Assembly: GCA_947497245.1 (NCBI GenBank)
Contig: CANMFO010000005.1
Coordinates: 1-64,000 of the forward strand
DNA length: 64,000 nt
Direction: 5' to 3'
Source of the DNA: an uncultured Flavobacteriaceae bacterium
GTDB lineage: Bacteria > Bacteroidota > Bacteroidia > Flavobacteriales > Flavobacteriaceae
The notes beneath the pieces are model-generated. The model saw only the letters and a program-made list of their open reading frames with translations, did no database searches and was not told where the DNA came from. Below are positions 1 to 9,012 of this stretch, piece after piece. Numbering within the stretch: the first letter of the stretch is position 1; every line of letters starts with the position of its first letter. A program made the translations under genes and the position numbers.

Positions 1-669
1 CTTACGGGCAACGCTTGGAAGAAGGCGGCGATGAACCATACGGTGACCTCGGCGACGGTACTGGAGTTCGATTTCCGTGTCACCGGCCTGGGCGAGATCC
101 ACGGGATCGGCTTCGACGACGACGACAGCGTGGGGGGCTACAACGGGATGTTCTTCCAGCTTGCGGGCACGCAGAGCTACAGCGAGCAGAGCTACCGGAA
201 CTATAGCGGGAGCGACTGGGTGAGCTATTCGATCCCCATCGGGCAGTTTTTCACGGGGGACTTCAACTACATCGTGTTCGGTGCGGACAAGGACGCCGGC
301 GGTTCCACCCAGGAAAGCTTTTTCAGGAACATACGGATAGTGAATCCATCGTCGAGCAAAAACCTTGGCGAACCAAAATCGGTGGCCGACAATTCCAATA
401 CCCCAGAGGGCAGTACCACGGGTACGGTATCGGTGTTCCCGAATCCGACCTCGGGTCTGGTCAATCTGGATCTGAGAAGCCATATGGGCAAGGCTCTGGA
501 AGTGAATGTACTCAATACTTCCCAACAACTGTTGCTGAAAACCACATTTGGCGAAGATCATGCCATAGAGGAAATATTGGATATCGGTACGCTGGCAGAT
601 GGGGTATATTACCTGGTCTTTGAAAGCGATGGGAAATTTTCGTACAGAACGGTGATCTTAAGGAGATGA
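1..669 (+). CDS. Secreted protein C-terminus with T9SS type A sorting domain (5' partial)
   Basis: The reading frame is open from base 1, so the start lies outside the window; about 222 residues are visible. The first ~115 residues (motifs EFDFRVTG, GEIHGIGFD, VSYSIPIGQFF, FFRNIRI) look like a beta-sandwich carbohydrate-binding domain common at the C-terminus of flavobacterial secreted polysaccharidases. After a Ser/Thr/Asn-rich linker comes a typical type IX secretion sorting domain: VFPNPTSG, then DIGTLADGVYYLVF, ending in the basic VILRR. By family knowledge this domain directs export through the Por/T9SS system and surface attachment or release. The catalytic part is missing, so the enzyme activity cannot be named. 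The first ~330 bases are much GC-richer than the tail. Confidence 0.85.
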   Translation, partial: LTGNAWKKAAMNHTVTSATVLEFDFRVTGLGEIHGIGFDDDDSVGGYNGMFFQLAGTQSYSEQSYRNYSGSDWVSYSIPIGQFFTGDFNYIVFGADKDAGGSTQESFFRNIRIVNPSSSKNLGEPKSVADNSNTPEGSTTGTVSVFPNPTSGLVNLDLRSHMGKALEVNVLNTSQQLLLKTTFGEDHAIEEILDIGTLADGVYYLVFESDGKFSYRTVILRR

Positions 670-701
670 TTTATTAGGACCCAACATGCCTAAAATAGTG
701 A

Positions 702-737
702 CCCTTTCGGTGCCAAAACCGAAAGGGTTTTTGTTTT
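702..737 (+). terminator. Rho-independent terminator after the T9SS cargo gene
   Basis: A perfect 10-bp stem, CCCTTTCGGT with ACCGAAAGGG around a 6-nt loop, is followed by a T-rich tract. It lies 33 bp after the stop codon and isolates the gene from lon. Confidence 0.9.
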
Positions 738-888
738 TCGCAGAATTGGCACAACAATTGTCTTAATGGTAATGGAAAAAGTATATAATTACTGGTAGCC
801 AAATAAGGGCAAGCCTTTCCAAACACGGATAAAGAACAAAACTAAAATGATTTCTGTGGTTTAATGACAGAATGACCGAAATATTTTT

Positions 889-3339
889 ATGGGAGATTCC
901 AATTTTTCAAATTTTGACAATATGTCGTTGCATACGTTCGATGAAGATGCAGAATTGATTCCGCTGTTGACTGCGGAAGACGAGGAACAAATGAACAGCG
1001 AAAGTCTACCCGAGACATTACCCATACTTCCCCTGAGGAATACGGTTTTGTTTCCAGGGGTGGTGATTCCCATTACGGCCGGCCGGGACAAATCGATCAG
1101 CTTGATCAAGGATGCCAATAACGGAACCAAGGTCATTGGGGTGGTTTCCCAAAAGGACGAGGGAACCGAGAACCCGGACGTAAAGGACATCAATGCTTTA
1201 GGGACAGTAGCCAAAATACTGCGGGTACTCCAAATGCCCGATGGAAACACCACGGTGATCATCCAAGGAAAAAAACGCTTTGAAATTGCCGAAGTACTGA
1301 CCAGAAAACCCTATATGACGGCAACCGTAAGGGAAACGCATGAAAAAAGACCTGAAGACGGGGATAAGGAGTTTTTGGCCATCATCGATACCATCAAAGA
1401 CCTATCGCTCAAGATCATCAAGAACAACCCCAATATTCCAAGTGAGGCCTCTTTTGCCATCCAGAATATCCAAAGCAATTCGTTCCTGATCAATTTTGTC
1501 TCCTCCAACCTCAATCTCGCTGTGGATGAAAAACAGGAACTGTTGGAAATCGACAGCCTGCAGGAACGGGCCTTGGCAACACTGAGGTACATGGATGTGG
1601 AGCTCCAGAAGCTGGAACTGAAGAACGATATCCAATCCAAGGTACGGAATGACATGGATCAGCAGCAACGGGAGTATTTTTTGCACCAGCAAATGAAGAC
1701 CATTCAGGAGGAGTTGGGCGGAGTTTCCTATGATGAGGAAATTCAGGAGATGCGGGCCAGGGCCAAAAAGAAAAAATGGAGCGAGAAAGTGTCGGAACAT
1801 TTCGAAAAGGAATTGTCGAAAATGCAGCGTATGAATCCCCAGGTGGCAGAATATTCCATCCAAAGAAATTATCTCGACCTCTTCCTCGACCTGCCGTGGA
1901 ACGAGTTTTCCAAGGATAAGTTCGACCTAAAGCGCGCGCAAAAAATATTGGATAGGGACCACTACGGTCTTGAAGATGTGAAAAGAAGGATCATCGAATA
2001 TTTGGCCGTATTGAAGCTAAGGAACGACATGAAATCCCCTATACTGTGTTTGTATGGCCCTCCAGGTGTGGGAAAAACCTCTTTGGGCAAGTCGGTTGCC
2101 GAGGCACTGGGCAGGGAATACGTCCGCATGTCATTAGGTGGTCTGCGCGATGAGGCCGAAATTCGGGGACACCGGAAAACCTACATTGGAGCGATGCCCG
2201 GTAGGATCGTCCAAAATATTAAAAAGGCCGGAACCTCAAACCCTGTTTTTATTTTGGATGAGATCGACAAACTTTCGAACAGCCATCAAGGCGACCCCTC
2301 GTCGGCCATGCTGGAGGTTTTAGATCCCGAACAGAACAGCGAGTTCCACGATAACTTTCTGGAAATGGGGTATGACCTGTCCAAGGTAATGTTCATCGCC
2401 ACCGCCAACAATCTGGCCAGCATACAGCCTGCTTTGCTCGACCGTATGGAGATCATAAACGTCAGTGGGTATACGATCGAGGAAAAAGTGGAAATAGCCA
2501 AACGCCACCTGTTGCCAAAACAGCTCAAAGAGCATGGGCTGGCTTCAAAACACCTGAAATTGGGAAAAACGCAACTGGAAAAGATCGTGGAGGGATATAC
2601 CCGTGAATCCGGGGTCCGATCTTTGGAAAAACAGATTGCAAAAATGGTTCGGTACGCGGCCCGATCGATTGCCACCGAAGAGGAATATGAAGTTAAGGTG
2701 AGCAATGCCGATGTGGAAAAAGTCCTTGGCCCGCCTAGGCTGGAACGCGATAAATACGAAAACAATGAAGTGGCGGGCGTGGTGACCGGCCTGGCCTGGA
2801 CCAGTGTTGGAGGGGATATCCTTTTCATCGAATCCATTTTGTCCAAAGGGAAAGGAACATTGAACATTACGGGAAACTTGGGAAAAGTAATGAAAGAGTC
2901 TGCCACCATCGCCATGGAGTATATCAAATCGAATGCCGAGCGTTTTGGGATCGACACAGAGGTGTTCGCCAATTACAATGTGCACATCCATGTGCCCGAA
3001 GGGGCCACCCCCAAGGATGGTCCAAGTGCCGGAATTACCATGTTGACCTCTTTGGTATCCCTGTTTACACAGCGAAAGGTAAAGAAAAGCCTGGCCATGA
3101 CCGGGGAGATTACCCTGAGGGGAAAAGTACTCCCTGTAGGTGGAATCAAGGAAAAGATTCTCGCTGCCAAACGGGCAAAAATCAAGGAGATCATACTTTG
3201 TAAGGACAACGAAAAGGATATTTTGGAGATCAAGGATGACTATTTAAAAGGCCTAGTGTTCCATTATGTTACCGAAATGCACGAGGTGGTCGACCTTGCC
3301 ATTACCAAGCAACGGGTGAAAAATGCGAAGAAGTTTTGA
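889..3339 (+). CDS. lon: ATP-dependent protease Lon
   Basis: 816 aa, the usual length for Lon. It is a cytoplasmic AAA+ serine protease that degrades misfolded and regulatory proteins. The N-terminal substrate-binding domain starts near residue 43 ([14 protein letters not shown]). The Walker A motif GPPGVGKT is at 390-397 and Walker B (FILDEIDK) follows. The proteolytic domain carries the Ser-Lys dyad: Ser713 in KDGPSAGIT and Lys756 in GGIKEK, 43 residues apart as in E. coli Lon (Ser679/Lys722). The ATG at 889 leaves a short acidic N-terminal extension before the conserved domain. No clear TAnnTTTG promoter was found in the 150 bp upstream. All catalytic residues are present. Confidence 0.97.
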   Translation: MGDSNFSNFDNMSLHTFDEDAELIPLLTAEDEEQMNSESLPETLPILPLRNTVLFPGVVIPITAGRDKSISLIKDANNGTKVIGVVSQKDEGTENPDVKDINALGTVAKILRVLQMPDGNTTVIIQGKKRFEIAEVLTRKPYMTATVRETHEKRPEDGDKEFLAIIDTIKDLSLKIIKNNPNIPSEASFAIQNIQSNSFLINFVSSNLNLAVDEKQELLEIDSLQERALATLRYMDVELQKLELKNDIQSKVRNDMDQQQREYFLHQQMKTIQEELGGVSYDEEIQEMRARAKKKKWSEKVSEHFEKELSKMQRMNPQVAEYSIQRNYLDLFLDLPWNEFSKDKFDLKRAQKILDRDHYGLEDVKRRIIEYLAVLKLRNDMKSPILCLYGPPGVGKTSLGKSVAEALGREYVRMSLGGLRDEAEIRGHRKTYIGAMPGRIVQNIKKAGTSNPVFILDEIDKLSNSHQGDPSSAMLEVLDPEQNSEFHDNFLEMGYDLSKVMFIATANNLASIQPALLDRMEIINVSGYTIEEKVEIAKRHLLPKQLKEHGLASKHLKLGKTQLEKIVEGYTRESGVRSLEKQIAKMVRYAARSIATEEEYEVKVSNADVEKVLGPPRLERDKYENNEVAGVVTGLAWTSVGGDILFIESILSKGKGTLNITGNLGKVMKESATIAMEYIKSNAERFGIDTEVFANYNVHIHVPEGATPKDGPSAGITMLTSLVSLFTQRKVKKSLAMTGEITLRGKVLPVGGIKEKILAAKRAKIKEIILCKDNEKDILEIKDDYLKGLVFHYVTEMHEVVDLAITKQRVKNAKKF

Positions 3340-3404
3340 TGGTCGATCCATACCGTACAAGGGAATAATTCCAACTTTGGGCGGTGCCACTCCGTATTTC
3401 TCCC

Positions 3405-3412
3405 TATTTTTG
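3405..3412 (+). promoter_or_regulatory. -7 element of cmk promoter
   Basis: TATTTTTG matches the Bacteroidetes -7 consensus TAnnTTTG. It ends only 4 bases before the cmk ATG at 3417, so a transcript from it would be nearly leaderless. A TTTG lies at 3376-3379, 25 bp upstream, which is longer than the usual ~19-20. Confidence 0.4.
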
Positions 3413-3416
3413 GACG

Positions 3417-4109
3417 ATGGGAAAAATTACCATAGCGATAGACGGCTATTCCTCCACGGGAAAGAGCACAATAGCCAAACAACTGGCAAAATCTTTAGGG
3501 TATATTTATGTTGATACCGGGGCTATGTACCGGGCGGTCACCCTTTTCGCCATGCAAAATGGTTTTATCGGCGGGGCAGCGGAAAACCCGGGCGCTTTGG
3601 TCCAGTTGTTGCCGAAAATACATTTGAAATTTGTGTTCAACGACGCCTTGGGCTATTCCGAGATGTTTCTAAACGGGGAAAATGTGGAACAGGAAATACG
3701 CACCCTTGAGGTATCCCGGTATGTGAGCAAAATTGCGGAGATCGAACAGGTACGCCATAAATTGGTGGAGATGCAAAGGAAGATGGGCACGGAGAAAGGT
3801 ATTGTCATGGATGGTCGTGACATAGGTACCGTGGTGTTTCCGGATGCAGAACTTAAGATTTTCATGACGGCCTCTCCCGATGCGCGGGCGGCCAGGCGGT
3901 ACAAGGAACTGTTGGAAAAGGGAGGAAATGTCTCCTATGAAGCGGTACTCAAGAATGTCCGGGAAAGGGATTTCATAGACTCGAACCGCGAATTTTCACC
4001 TTTGAGAAAGGCGGAGGACGCCATTGAATTCGATAATACCGATATGGGGCTCAAAGAACAATACGAACGTATGTACCATTTTGCGCTCCGAATCATTGAA
4101 AAATCGTAA
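3417..4109 (+). CDS. cmk: Cytidylate kinase
   Basis: 230 aa. Phosphorylates CMP and dCMP to the diphosphates in pyrimidine salvage. The P-loop GYSSTGKST is near the N-terminus (MGKITIAIDGYSS...), and the CMP-binding and lid features (MDGRDIGTVVFPDA; SPDARAARR) are intact. An upstream in-frame ATG at 3384 exists, but homologues begin at the MGKITIAIDG position, so 3417 is chosen. It lies 77 bp after lon on the same strand and is probably transcribed both by read-through and from its own -7 element. It ends at a bidirectional terminator. Confidence 0.95.
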   Translation: MGKITIAIDGYSSTGKSTIAKQLAKSLGYIYVDTGAMYRAVTLFAMQNGFIGGAAENPGALVQLLPKIHLKFVFNDALGYSEMFLNGENVEQEIRTLEVSRYVSKIAEIEQVRHKLVEMQRKMGTEKGIVMDGRDIGTVVFPDAELKIFMTASPDARAARRYKELLEKGGNVSYEAVLKNVRERDFIDSNREFSPLRKAEDAIEFDNTDMGLKEQYERMYHFALRIIEKS

Positions 4110-4124
4110 TAGGTAAAGAGAAAA

Positions 4125-4158
4125 AAAGGACGCTTCTTAGCGTCCTTTCCTTATTTTT
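4125..4158. terminator. Bidirectional terminator between cmk and LysM gene
   Basis: AAAGGACGC and GCGTCCTTT form a perfect 9-bp stem with a 6-nt loop. It is preceded by an A-run and followed by a T-rich run, so it can stop transcription of the converging genes from both sides. Confidence 0.85.
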
Positions 4159-4172
4159 TGATTTGTTTGCGA

Positions 4173-4553
4173 TCAGGAATTCGGAATTACCAGGACCTGG
4201 TCGGGATGGATTACATCTGGATTGCTCAATATATTTGTATTGGCGGCAAAAATCTGCTTGTACTTCATAGCGTCCCCATAGTAGTGCTTGGCGATCTTGC
4301 TCAACGACTCGCCCCCCTTCACCACATGCCGATGATATACCGAACTGTCCGCAACGGTTATATTGGCCTTGATATCCGAGGCATTTTCACCTCCCAACTC
4401 CTTGATTTTGTCCCAAAGAAGATCTTTTTCATACGGGGTGTTCGCCTCTCCCTTTATCTTGAGAACCCCACCTTCCTCGGTGACTTTTCCATCCTTGATT
4501 CCCAGTTGTTCCCCAAGGCTCAAAACGCTTTGGTACTTTGCTTTAACGCTCAT
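4173..4553 (-). CDS. BON/LysM domain protein (YgaU/Kbp-like)
   Basis: 126 aa, no signal peptide. Residues ~1-65 resemble a degenerate BON domain (YEKDLLWDKIKELGG, DIKANITV). Residues ~75-126 form a LysM motif (HVVKGGESLSKIAKHYYGDAMKYKQIF, then NPDVIHPDQVLVIPN). The order and size match the E. coli YgaU/Kbp family, a cytoplasmic potassium-binding protein; other LysM proteins bind peptidoglycan. Without an export signal the Kbp-like reading is favoured. It converges on cmk and diverges from rpsA. Family membership is firm, function is not. Confidence 0.8.
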   Translation of the reverse strand: MSVKAKYQSVLSLGEQLGIKDGKVTEEGGVLKIKGEANTPYEKDLLWDKIKELGGENASDIKANITVADSSVYHRHVVKGGESLSKIAKHYYGDAMKYKQIFAANTNILSNPDVIHPDQVLVIPNS

Positions 4554-4666
4554 ATTTGTGCTTTTTAATGGTTAATATTTAAGGTCCCAAGATAGGGATT
4601 ATTGGGTTATTTTAGAATACAATTCCGGAAATAAGTGGAAATAGGCAACCGATGTGCCCCATAAGA

Positions 4667-4697
4667 TTGGTAAAATCATATTAAAAGTGTACTTTTG
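4667..4697 (+). promoter_or_regulatory. Consensus Bacteroidetes promoter of rpsA
   Basis: TTG at 4667-4669, a 20-bp spacer and TACTTTTG at 4690-4697 match the -33/-7 consensus exactly. The predicted transcript start is near 4703. This gives a ~110-nt leader to the ATG at 4815 and excludes the in-frame ATG at 4695 as the start. Confidence 0.8.
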
Positions 4698-4814
4698 CAA
4701 CCCTTTTTTACAAAGAATCAAGAGATAAAAGGGGTTCATAAATCGATATTAAATACCTTCTGCGATAATTGTTTGACTCTTGTAGCATCGTGGGATACAA
4801 ATTTAAATCAGCAA

Positions 4815-6650
4815 ATGGCTGAAGAAAAAGCAACCGCCCAGGTGGAAGAGACCACCGAGGCACAACAGGAAGAAAAAGTAACAGCGCCCGTTCAGGACCC
4901 AAAGGAATTTTTGGAGAACTTTGACTGGGAGAAGTACGAACAGGGCATCGAGCGTGTCGACGACACCAAGCTAAAGGAGTTTGAAAGCCTGGTGGCCGAG
5001 AACTTCGTGGATACCGCAGATGAAGAAGTGGTAGAAGGCACCGTGGTGTACCTCACCGATCGGGAGGCCATCATCGATATCAATGCAAAGTCCGAAGGGG
5101 TCATCTCCCTCAATGAATTCCGATATAATCCGGGTCTGAAGGTCGGCGACAAGGTCGAAGTACTTATAGATATCCGTGAAGATAAGAGCGGGCAGTTGGT
5201 ACTGTCGCACAGAAAGGCCAGGACCATTATGGCCTGGGATAGGGTAAACAAGGCCCATGACAACGAGGAAGTGGTAAGTGGTTTTGTAAAATGTAGGACC
5301 AAAGGAGGTATGATCGTCGATGTCTTCGGTATCGAAGCGTTCCTGCCCGGTTCACAAATCGATGTGAAGCCCATTCGCGATTACGATCAATATGTCAATA
5401 AGACAATGGAGTTCAAGGTAGTGAAGATCAACCATGAATTTAAGAACGTCGTTGTGTCGCACAAAGCATTGATCGAGGCGGATATTGAAGAACAGAAAAA
5501 GGAAATCATCAGCCAATTGGAAAAAGGACAGGTACTGGAAGGTGTCGTGAAAAACGTTACTTCCTACGGAGTCTTTATCGATTTGGGCGGTGTAGATGGA
5601 CTGATCCATATAACCGATCTTTCTTGGAGCAGAATCAACCACCCGAACGAGGTGGTCGATTTGGATCAGAAGCTCAATGTGGTCATCTTGGATTTCGATG
5701 AAAACAAATCAAGGATCCAACTTGGATTGAAGCAATTGGAAAAGCACCCTTGGGATGCGCTTAGCGATGAAATCAAGATCGGTGACAAGGTTAAGGGCAA
5801 AGTAGTCGTCATTGCCGATTACGGTGCATTCATCGAAGTAGTGGAAGGCGTTGAAGGTTTGATCCACGTTTCAGAAATGTCCTGGTCAACACACCTGCGT
5901 TCCGCTCAGGATTTCGTAAAAGTAGGAGATGAGATCGAGGCCGTTGTTCTGACCCTGGATAGGGAAGATCGCAAAATGTCCTTGGGCGTCAAGCAATTGA
6001 CCCCAGATCCATGGACCGATATTACCTCCAAATACCCGGTCGGTTCGCGTCATAAGGGTATTGTACGGAACTTTACCAATTTCGGTGTCTTTGTAGAATT
6101 GGAAGAAGGTATCGACGGATTGATCTATATCTCAGACCTGTCATGGACCAAGAAGGTAAAGCACCCATCCGAATTCGTGACCGTAGGGGACACCCTGGAA
6201 GTGGAGGTGTTGGAACTCGATGTTGAAGGACGCAAGTTGAGCCTTGGACACAAACAGACTACGGAAAACCCTTGGGACAAATACGAGTCTGAATTTGCTG
6301 TCGGAACCGTCCACAAGGGAGCCATTACCGAAATAGTCGACAAAGGGGCCACAATTGACTTCAATGAAGACATTACCGCTTTTATTCCGCAACGTCATAT
6401 GGAGAAGGAAGACGGTAAGAAATTGGCCAAAGGAGAAGATACCGAGTTTAAGATCATTGAGTTCAACAAGGACTTCAAAAGAGTGGTCGCCAGTCACACG
6501 GCCATTTTTAGGGAAGAGGAAGAGCGCAATGTGAGGGCGGCGGCCAAGAAAGCCAAGGCCAGTTCGGATGAAGCCAAGCCCACCTTGGGTGATGCCAACG
6601 AAGCATTGCAAGCCCTGAAGGACAAGATGGAGGGCAAAACCAAGAAGTAA
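4815..6650 (+). CDS. rpsA: 30S ribosomal protein S1
   Basis: 611 aa. Binds mRNA on the small ribosomal subunit and supports translation initiation. Six S1 (OB-fold) repeats can be read in order: EEVVEGTVVYLTDRE, NEEVVSGFVKCRTKGG, KGQVLEGVVKNVTSYG, IGDKVKGKVVVIADYG, VGSRHKGIVRNFTNFG and VGTVHKGAITEIVDKG. The acidic N-terminal tail and the Lys/Ala-rich C-terminus are typical of Bacteroidetes S1. The frame is open upstream to 4695, but that ATG lies inside the promoter, and MAEEKATAQ at 4815 fits homologues. The long leader could allow autoregulation by S1 (inference). It is followed by a strong terminator. Confidence 0.95.
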   Translation: MAEEKATAQVEETTEAQQEEKVTAPVQDPKEFLENFDWEKYEQGIERVDDTKLKEFESLVAENFVDTADEEVVEGTVVYLTDREAIIDINAKSEGVISLNEFRYNPGLKVGDKVEVLIDIREDKSGQLVLSHRKARTIMAWDRVNKAHDNEEVVSGFVKCRTKGGMIVDVFGIEAFLPGSQIDVKPIRDYDQYVNKTMEFKVVKINHEFKNVVVSHKALIEADIEEQKKEIISQLEKGQVLEGVVKNVTSYGVFIDLGGVDGLIHITDLSWSRINHPNEVVDLDQKLNVVILDFDENKSRIQLGLKQLEKHPWDALSDEIKIGDKVKGKVVVIADYGAFIEVVEGVEGLIHVSEMSWSTHLRSAQDFVKVGDEIEAVVLTLDREDRKMSLGVKQLTPDPWTDITSKYPVGSRHKGIVRNFTNFGVFVELEEGIDGLIYISDLSWTKKVKHPSEFVTVGDTLEVEVLELDVEGRKLSLGHKQTTENPWDKYESEFAVGTVHKGAITEIVDKGATIDFNEDITAFIPQRHMEKEDGKKLAKGEDTEFKIIEFNKDFKRVVASHTAIFREEEERNVRAAAKKAKASSDEAKPTLGDANEALQALKDKMEGKTKK

Positions 6651-6685
6651 CAATGGGGGGAACCCCCCATAACCTTACATAGTTG

Positions 6686-6720
6686 AAAAGCTCTGGCGAT
6701 ACCGCCAGAGCTTTTTTTTT
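6686..6720 (+). terminator. Strong terminator after rpsA
   Basis: AAAAGCTCTGGCG and CGCCAGAGCTTTT pair over 13 bp with a 4-nt loop and run into a T-tract. Confidence 0.92.
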
Positions 6721-6880
6721 GGCAAGGGCTTGGAAGGATGTCAAAAAGTGAGGGCAAATGATCGTATTTTGGTATGGAAGGCGAAATAATCACTACATTG
6801 GTATTTGGGAATTTATGGATTTTGTCAATGGATATGGGTTTTCCGGTTTAGGGAGGCACACAACTAAATATACCGATACC

Positions 6881-8248
6881 ATGAAAAGAAAAGAATTCAT
6901 TAAAACTACTGCCACATTTGCCACAGGTACCGTTTTGGTGCCAATGGTATCCTGTGGGGAAACTAAACAACAGCCCGGTCCCGAAGCCGGGCCAGTGCGC
7001 AAAAATTGGGCGGGAAACTTCGAATACACCGCCAAGAACCTGCACGAACCCGGGACCGTTGAGGAGGTTCAGGCCCTGGTAAGGGGATTGCGGCAACAGA
7101 AAGCCCTTGGTTCATGCCACTGCTTCAACAATATTGCCGATAGCCCGCACGACCAAATATCCACGAGAAAACTCAAGGGCGGGATGCACATTGATGAAGA
7201 GGCCATGAGCGTTACTATCGGGGCCGGCACCAAATACGGGGATTTTGCCCCAAAACTGCATGAAAAGGGATATGCACTGCACAATTTGGCCTCCCTGCCC
7301 CATATTTCCGTGGCGGGGGCGTGCGCCACCGCGACCCACGGTTCCGGAGTGGCCAATGGTAATTTGGCAAGTAGCGTTTCTGCGTTGGAGATTGTGGTCG
7401 GAAATGGGGAAGTGGCCCATTTGAAACGGGACCTGGATGCAGATTTCAAGGGCACCGTGGTCGGCCTGGGCGCTTTGGGAATCGTTACGAAGATGACCCT
7501 GGACATTCAAAAGACCTTTGAAGTTCGGCAAGATCTGTTCCAAGACCTTCCCCTTCAATCCTTGAAGGACAATTTCGATGCCATTTTATCAAGCGGATAT
7601 AGCGTAAGCCTGTTCACCGACTGGCAGAACGGGACCATAAGCCAGGTTTGGGTAAAGAGGCGTACCGATGGTGAAATCAAGGATTTGGGCACGGATTTTT
7701 ATGGAGCGAGGGCAGCGGTCAAAAACCTCCATCCCATTACCCGGCTTTCGGCAGAAAACTGTACCGAACAACTGGGCGTTCCCGGTCCGTGGTACGACCG
7801 CCTGCCCCATTTTAAAATGGGCTTTACCCCCAGTAGCGGAAAAGAACTGCAATCCGAATTTTTCATTCCACGTGAAAATGCCCTTGAAGCCATTCTCGCC
7901 CTTGAGAAAAAACGGGAGCAAATTTTACCCGAACTGATGATTACCGAAATCCGCACGGTGGCTGCCGACGATCTTTGGATGAGTCCCTGCTATCAGCAAG
8001 ACTGCGTGGCCATTCATTTTACCTGGAAACAGCATACCAAGGAAGTTGGGGCACTGCTGCCCGTGATAGAGAAGGAACTTGAACCCTTCAAGGCCCGGCC
8101 CCATTGGGGCAAAATATTTACCATGGACCCGGATACCCTTCGGTCCAGATATGAAAAGCTCCCAGCGTTCATCGACCTCGTCAAGAAATACGATCCTGAA
8201 GGAAAGTTTCGAAATGCGTATCTGAACCATAATATTTACAGGTCTTGA
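6881..8248 (+). CDS. FAD-linked alditol / aldonolactone oxidase, lipoprotein-like
   Basis: 455 aa. The N-terminus is MKRKEFIKTT, a hydrophobic stretch, then MVSC at residue 25, which resembles a lipoprotein signal. The FAD-binding PCMH domain spans ~50-235 (ALGSCHCFNNIADS; ISVAGACATATHGSG; GLGALGIVTKMTL). The C-terminal half is the ALO domain (FFIPRENALEAI; HFTWKQH; HWGKIF; YDPEGKFRNAYL). This is the alditol oxidase (xylitol/sorbitol) and L-gulono/D-arabinono-lactone oxidase family. His80 in GSCHCF aligns with the His that binds FAD covalently in Streptomyces AldO, although here it is flanked by two Cys. The reaction would oxidise a sugar alcohol or lactone and produce hydrogen peroxide; the substrate is unknown. 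ATG 6881 is chosen because the signal starts there; the frame is open to 6758. Confidence 0.82.
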   Translation: MKRKEFIKTTATFATGTVLVPMVSCGETKQQPGPEAGPVRKNWAGNFEYTAKNLHEPGTVEEVQALVRGLRQQKALGSCHCFNNIADSPHDQISTRKLKGGMHIDEEAMSVTIGAGTKYGDFAPKLHEKGYALHNLASLPHISVAGACATATHGSGVANGNLASSVSALEIVVGNGEVAHLKRDLDADFKGTVVGLGALGIVTKMTLDIQKTFEVRQDLFQDLPLQSLKDNFDAILSSGYSVSLFTDWQNGTISQVWVKRRTDGEIKDLGTDFYGARAAVKNLHPITRLSAENCTEQLGVPGPWYDRLPHFKMGFTPSSGKELQSEFFIPRENALEAILALEKKREQILPELMITEIRTVAADDLWMSPCYQQDCVAIHFTWKQHTKEVGALLPVIEKELEPFKARPHWGKIFTMDPDTLRSRYEKLPAFIDLVKKYDPEGKFRNAYLNHNIYRS

Positions 8249-8329
8249 CCCCTCCGCGGTAAAAGGGAGAAAACGAAACGAAGCCTTTCCGATTTTACCG
8301 CCTTGTACCTTATTTTGGACGGAATTCCC

Positions 8330-8337
8330 TATTTTTG
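8330..8337 (+). promoter_or_regulatory. -7 element upstream of pyrR
   Basis: TATTTTTG fits TAnnTTTG and lies 16 bp before the chosen pyrR ATG. A TTG at 8303-8305 is 24 bp upstream, slightly outside the usual spacing. Confidence 0.5.
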
Positions 8338-8353
8338 TCCTTCAAAAGTATCG

Positions 8354-8905
8354 ATGTTGGAACCTATGGGTCAAAAAGTACTGCTTTCTTCAAAAGAAAT
8401 ACACATCATACTTCACCGTTTGGCCTGCCAACTCCTCGAAAACCACTTGGACTTTAAAGACACCGTATTGATCGGTCTCCAGCCAAGAGGAACTTTTGTG
8501 GCGCAGCGGCTTAAAAAGATTTTAAAAGAAGAATACAGGGTAAAGCATATCGATGTTGGTTTTCTCGACATCACTTTCTATCGCGATGATTTTAGAAGAG
8601 GTGACAAGACCCTTTCGGCGACCCAAACCAAAATCGACTTTTTGGTGGAGGACAAGAAAGTGGTCCTGATCGATGATGTGCTCTATACGGGAAGGAGTAT
8701 CCGGGCGGCATTGACGGCCATACAGTCCTTTGGAAGACCCTCGGAAATTGAACTATTGACCCTTATCGACCGTCGGTTCAGCAGGCACTTGCCGATACAG
8801 CCCAATTACAGGGGGCGTCAGGTCGATGCCATCAACGATGAGAAGGTAAAGGTAATGTGGGAGGAGAACGATGGGAAAGACGTTATATATTTGATCGGAA
8901 GATGA
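8354..8905 (+). CDS. pyrR: PyrR: uracil phosphoribosyltransferase / pyr regulatory protein
   Basis: 183 aa. The PRPP-binding signature is VVLIDDVLYTGRSIRAAL, and the PyrR-specific GLQPRGTFVAQRL and LIDRRFSRHLPIQPNYRGRQ are present. In Bacillus PyrR attenuates pyr operons by binding RNA and also has weak UPRTase activity. It sits directly upstream of pyrB, which fits a role in pyrimidine control. I saw no clear PyrR-binding attenuator in the 107 bp before pyrB, so RNA regulation here is not shown. Starts at 8354 and 8366 are both possible; 8303 would lie upstream of the promoter element. Confidence 0.92.
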   Translation: MLEPMGQKVLLSSKEIHIILHRLACQLLENHLDFKDTVLIGLQPRGTFVAQRLKKILKEEYRVKHIDVGFLDITFYRDDFRRGDKTLSATQTKIDFLVEDKKVVLIDDVLYTGRSIRAALTAIQSFGRPSEIELLTLIDRRFSRHLPIQPNYRGRQVDAINDEKVKVMWEENDGKDVIYLIGR

Positions 8906-9012
8906 GTGTTGGTCATAGCGGCAATCCAAGGGGACCAGTAGCTCGGGGAAAGGACAAAGGACAAAAAACAGAACACGATAATTGACAACTTAATAATCGA
9001 TAACTAGCGAAA

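Noticed and set aside
8906-9012. PyrR-binding attenuator before pyrB
   Set aside because: No convincing terminator/antiterminator hairpins or PyrR-binding loop could be read in the 107 bp.
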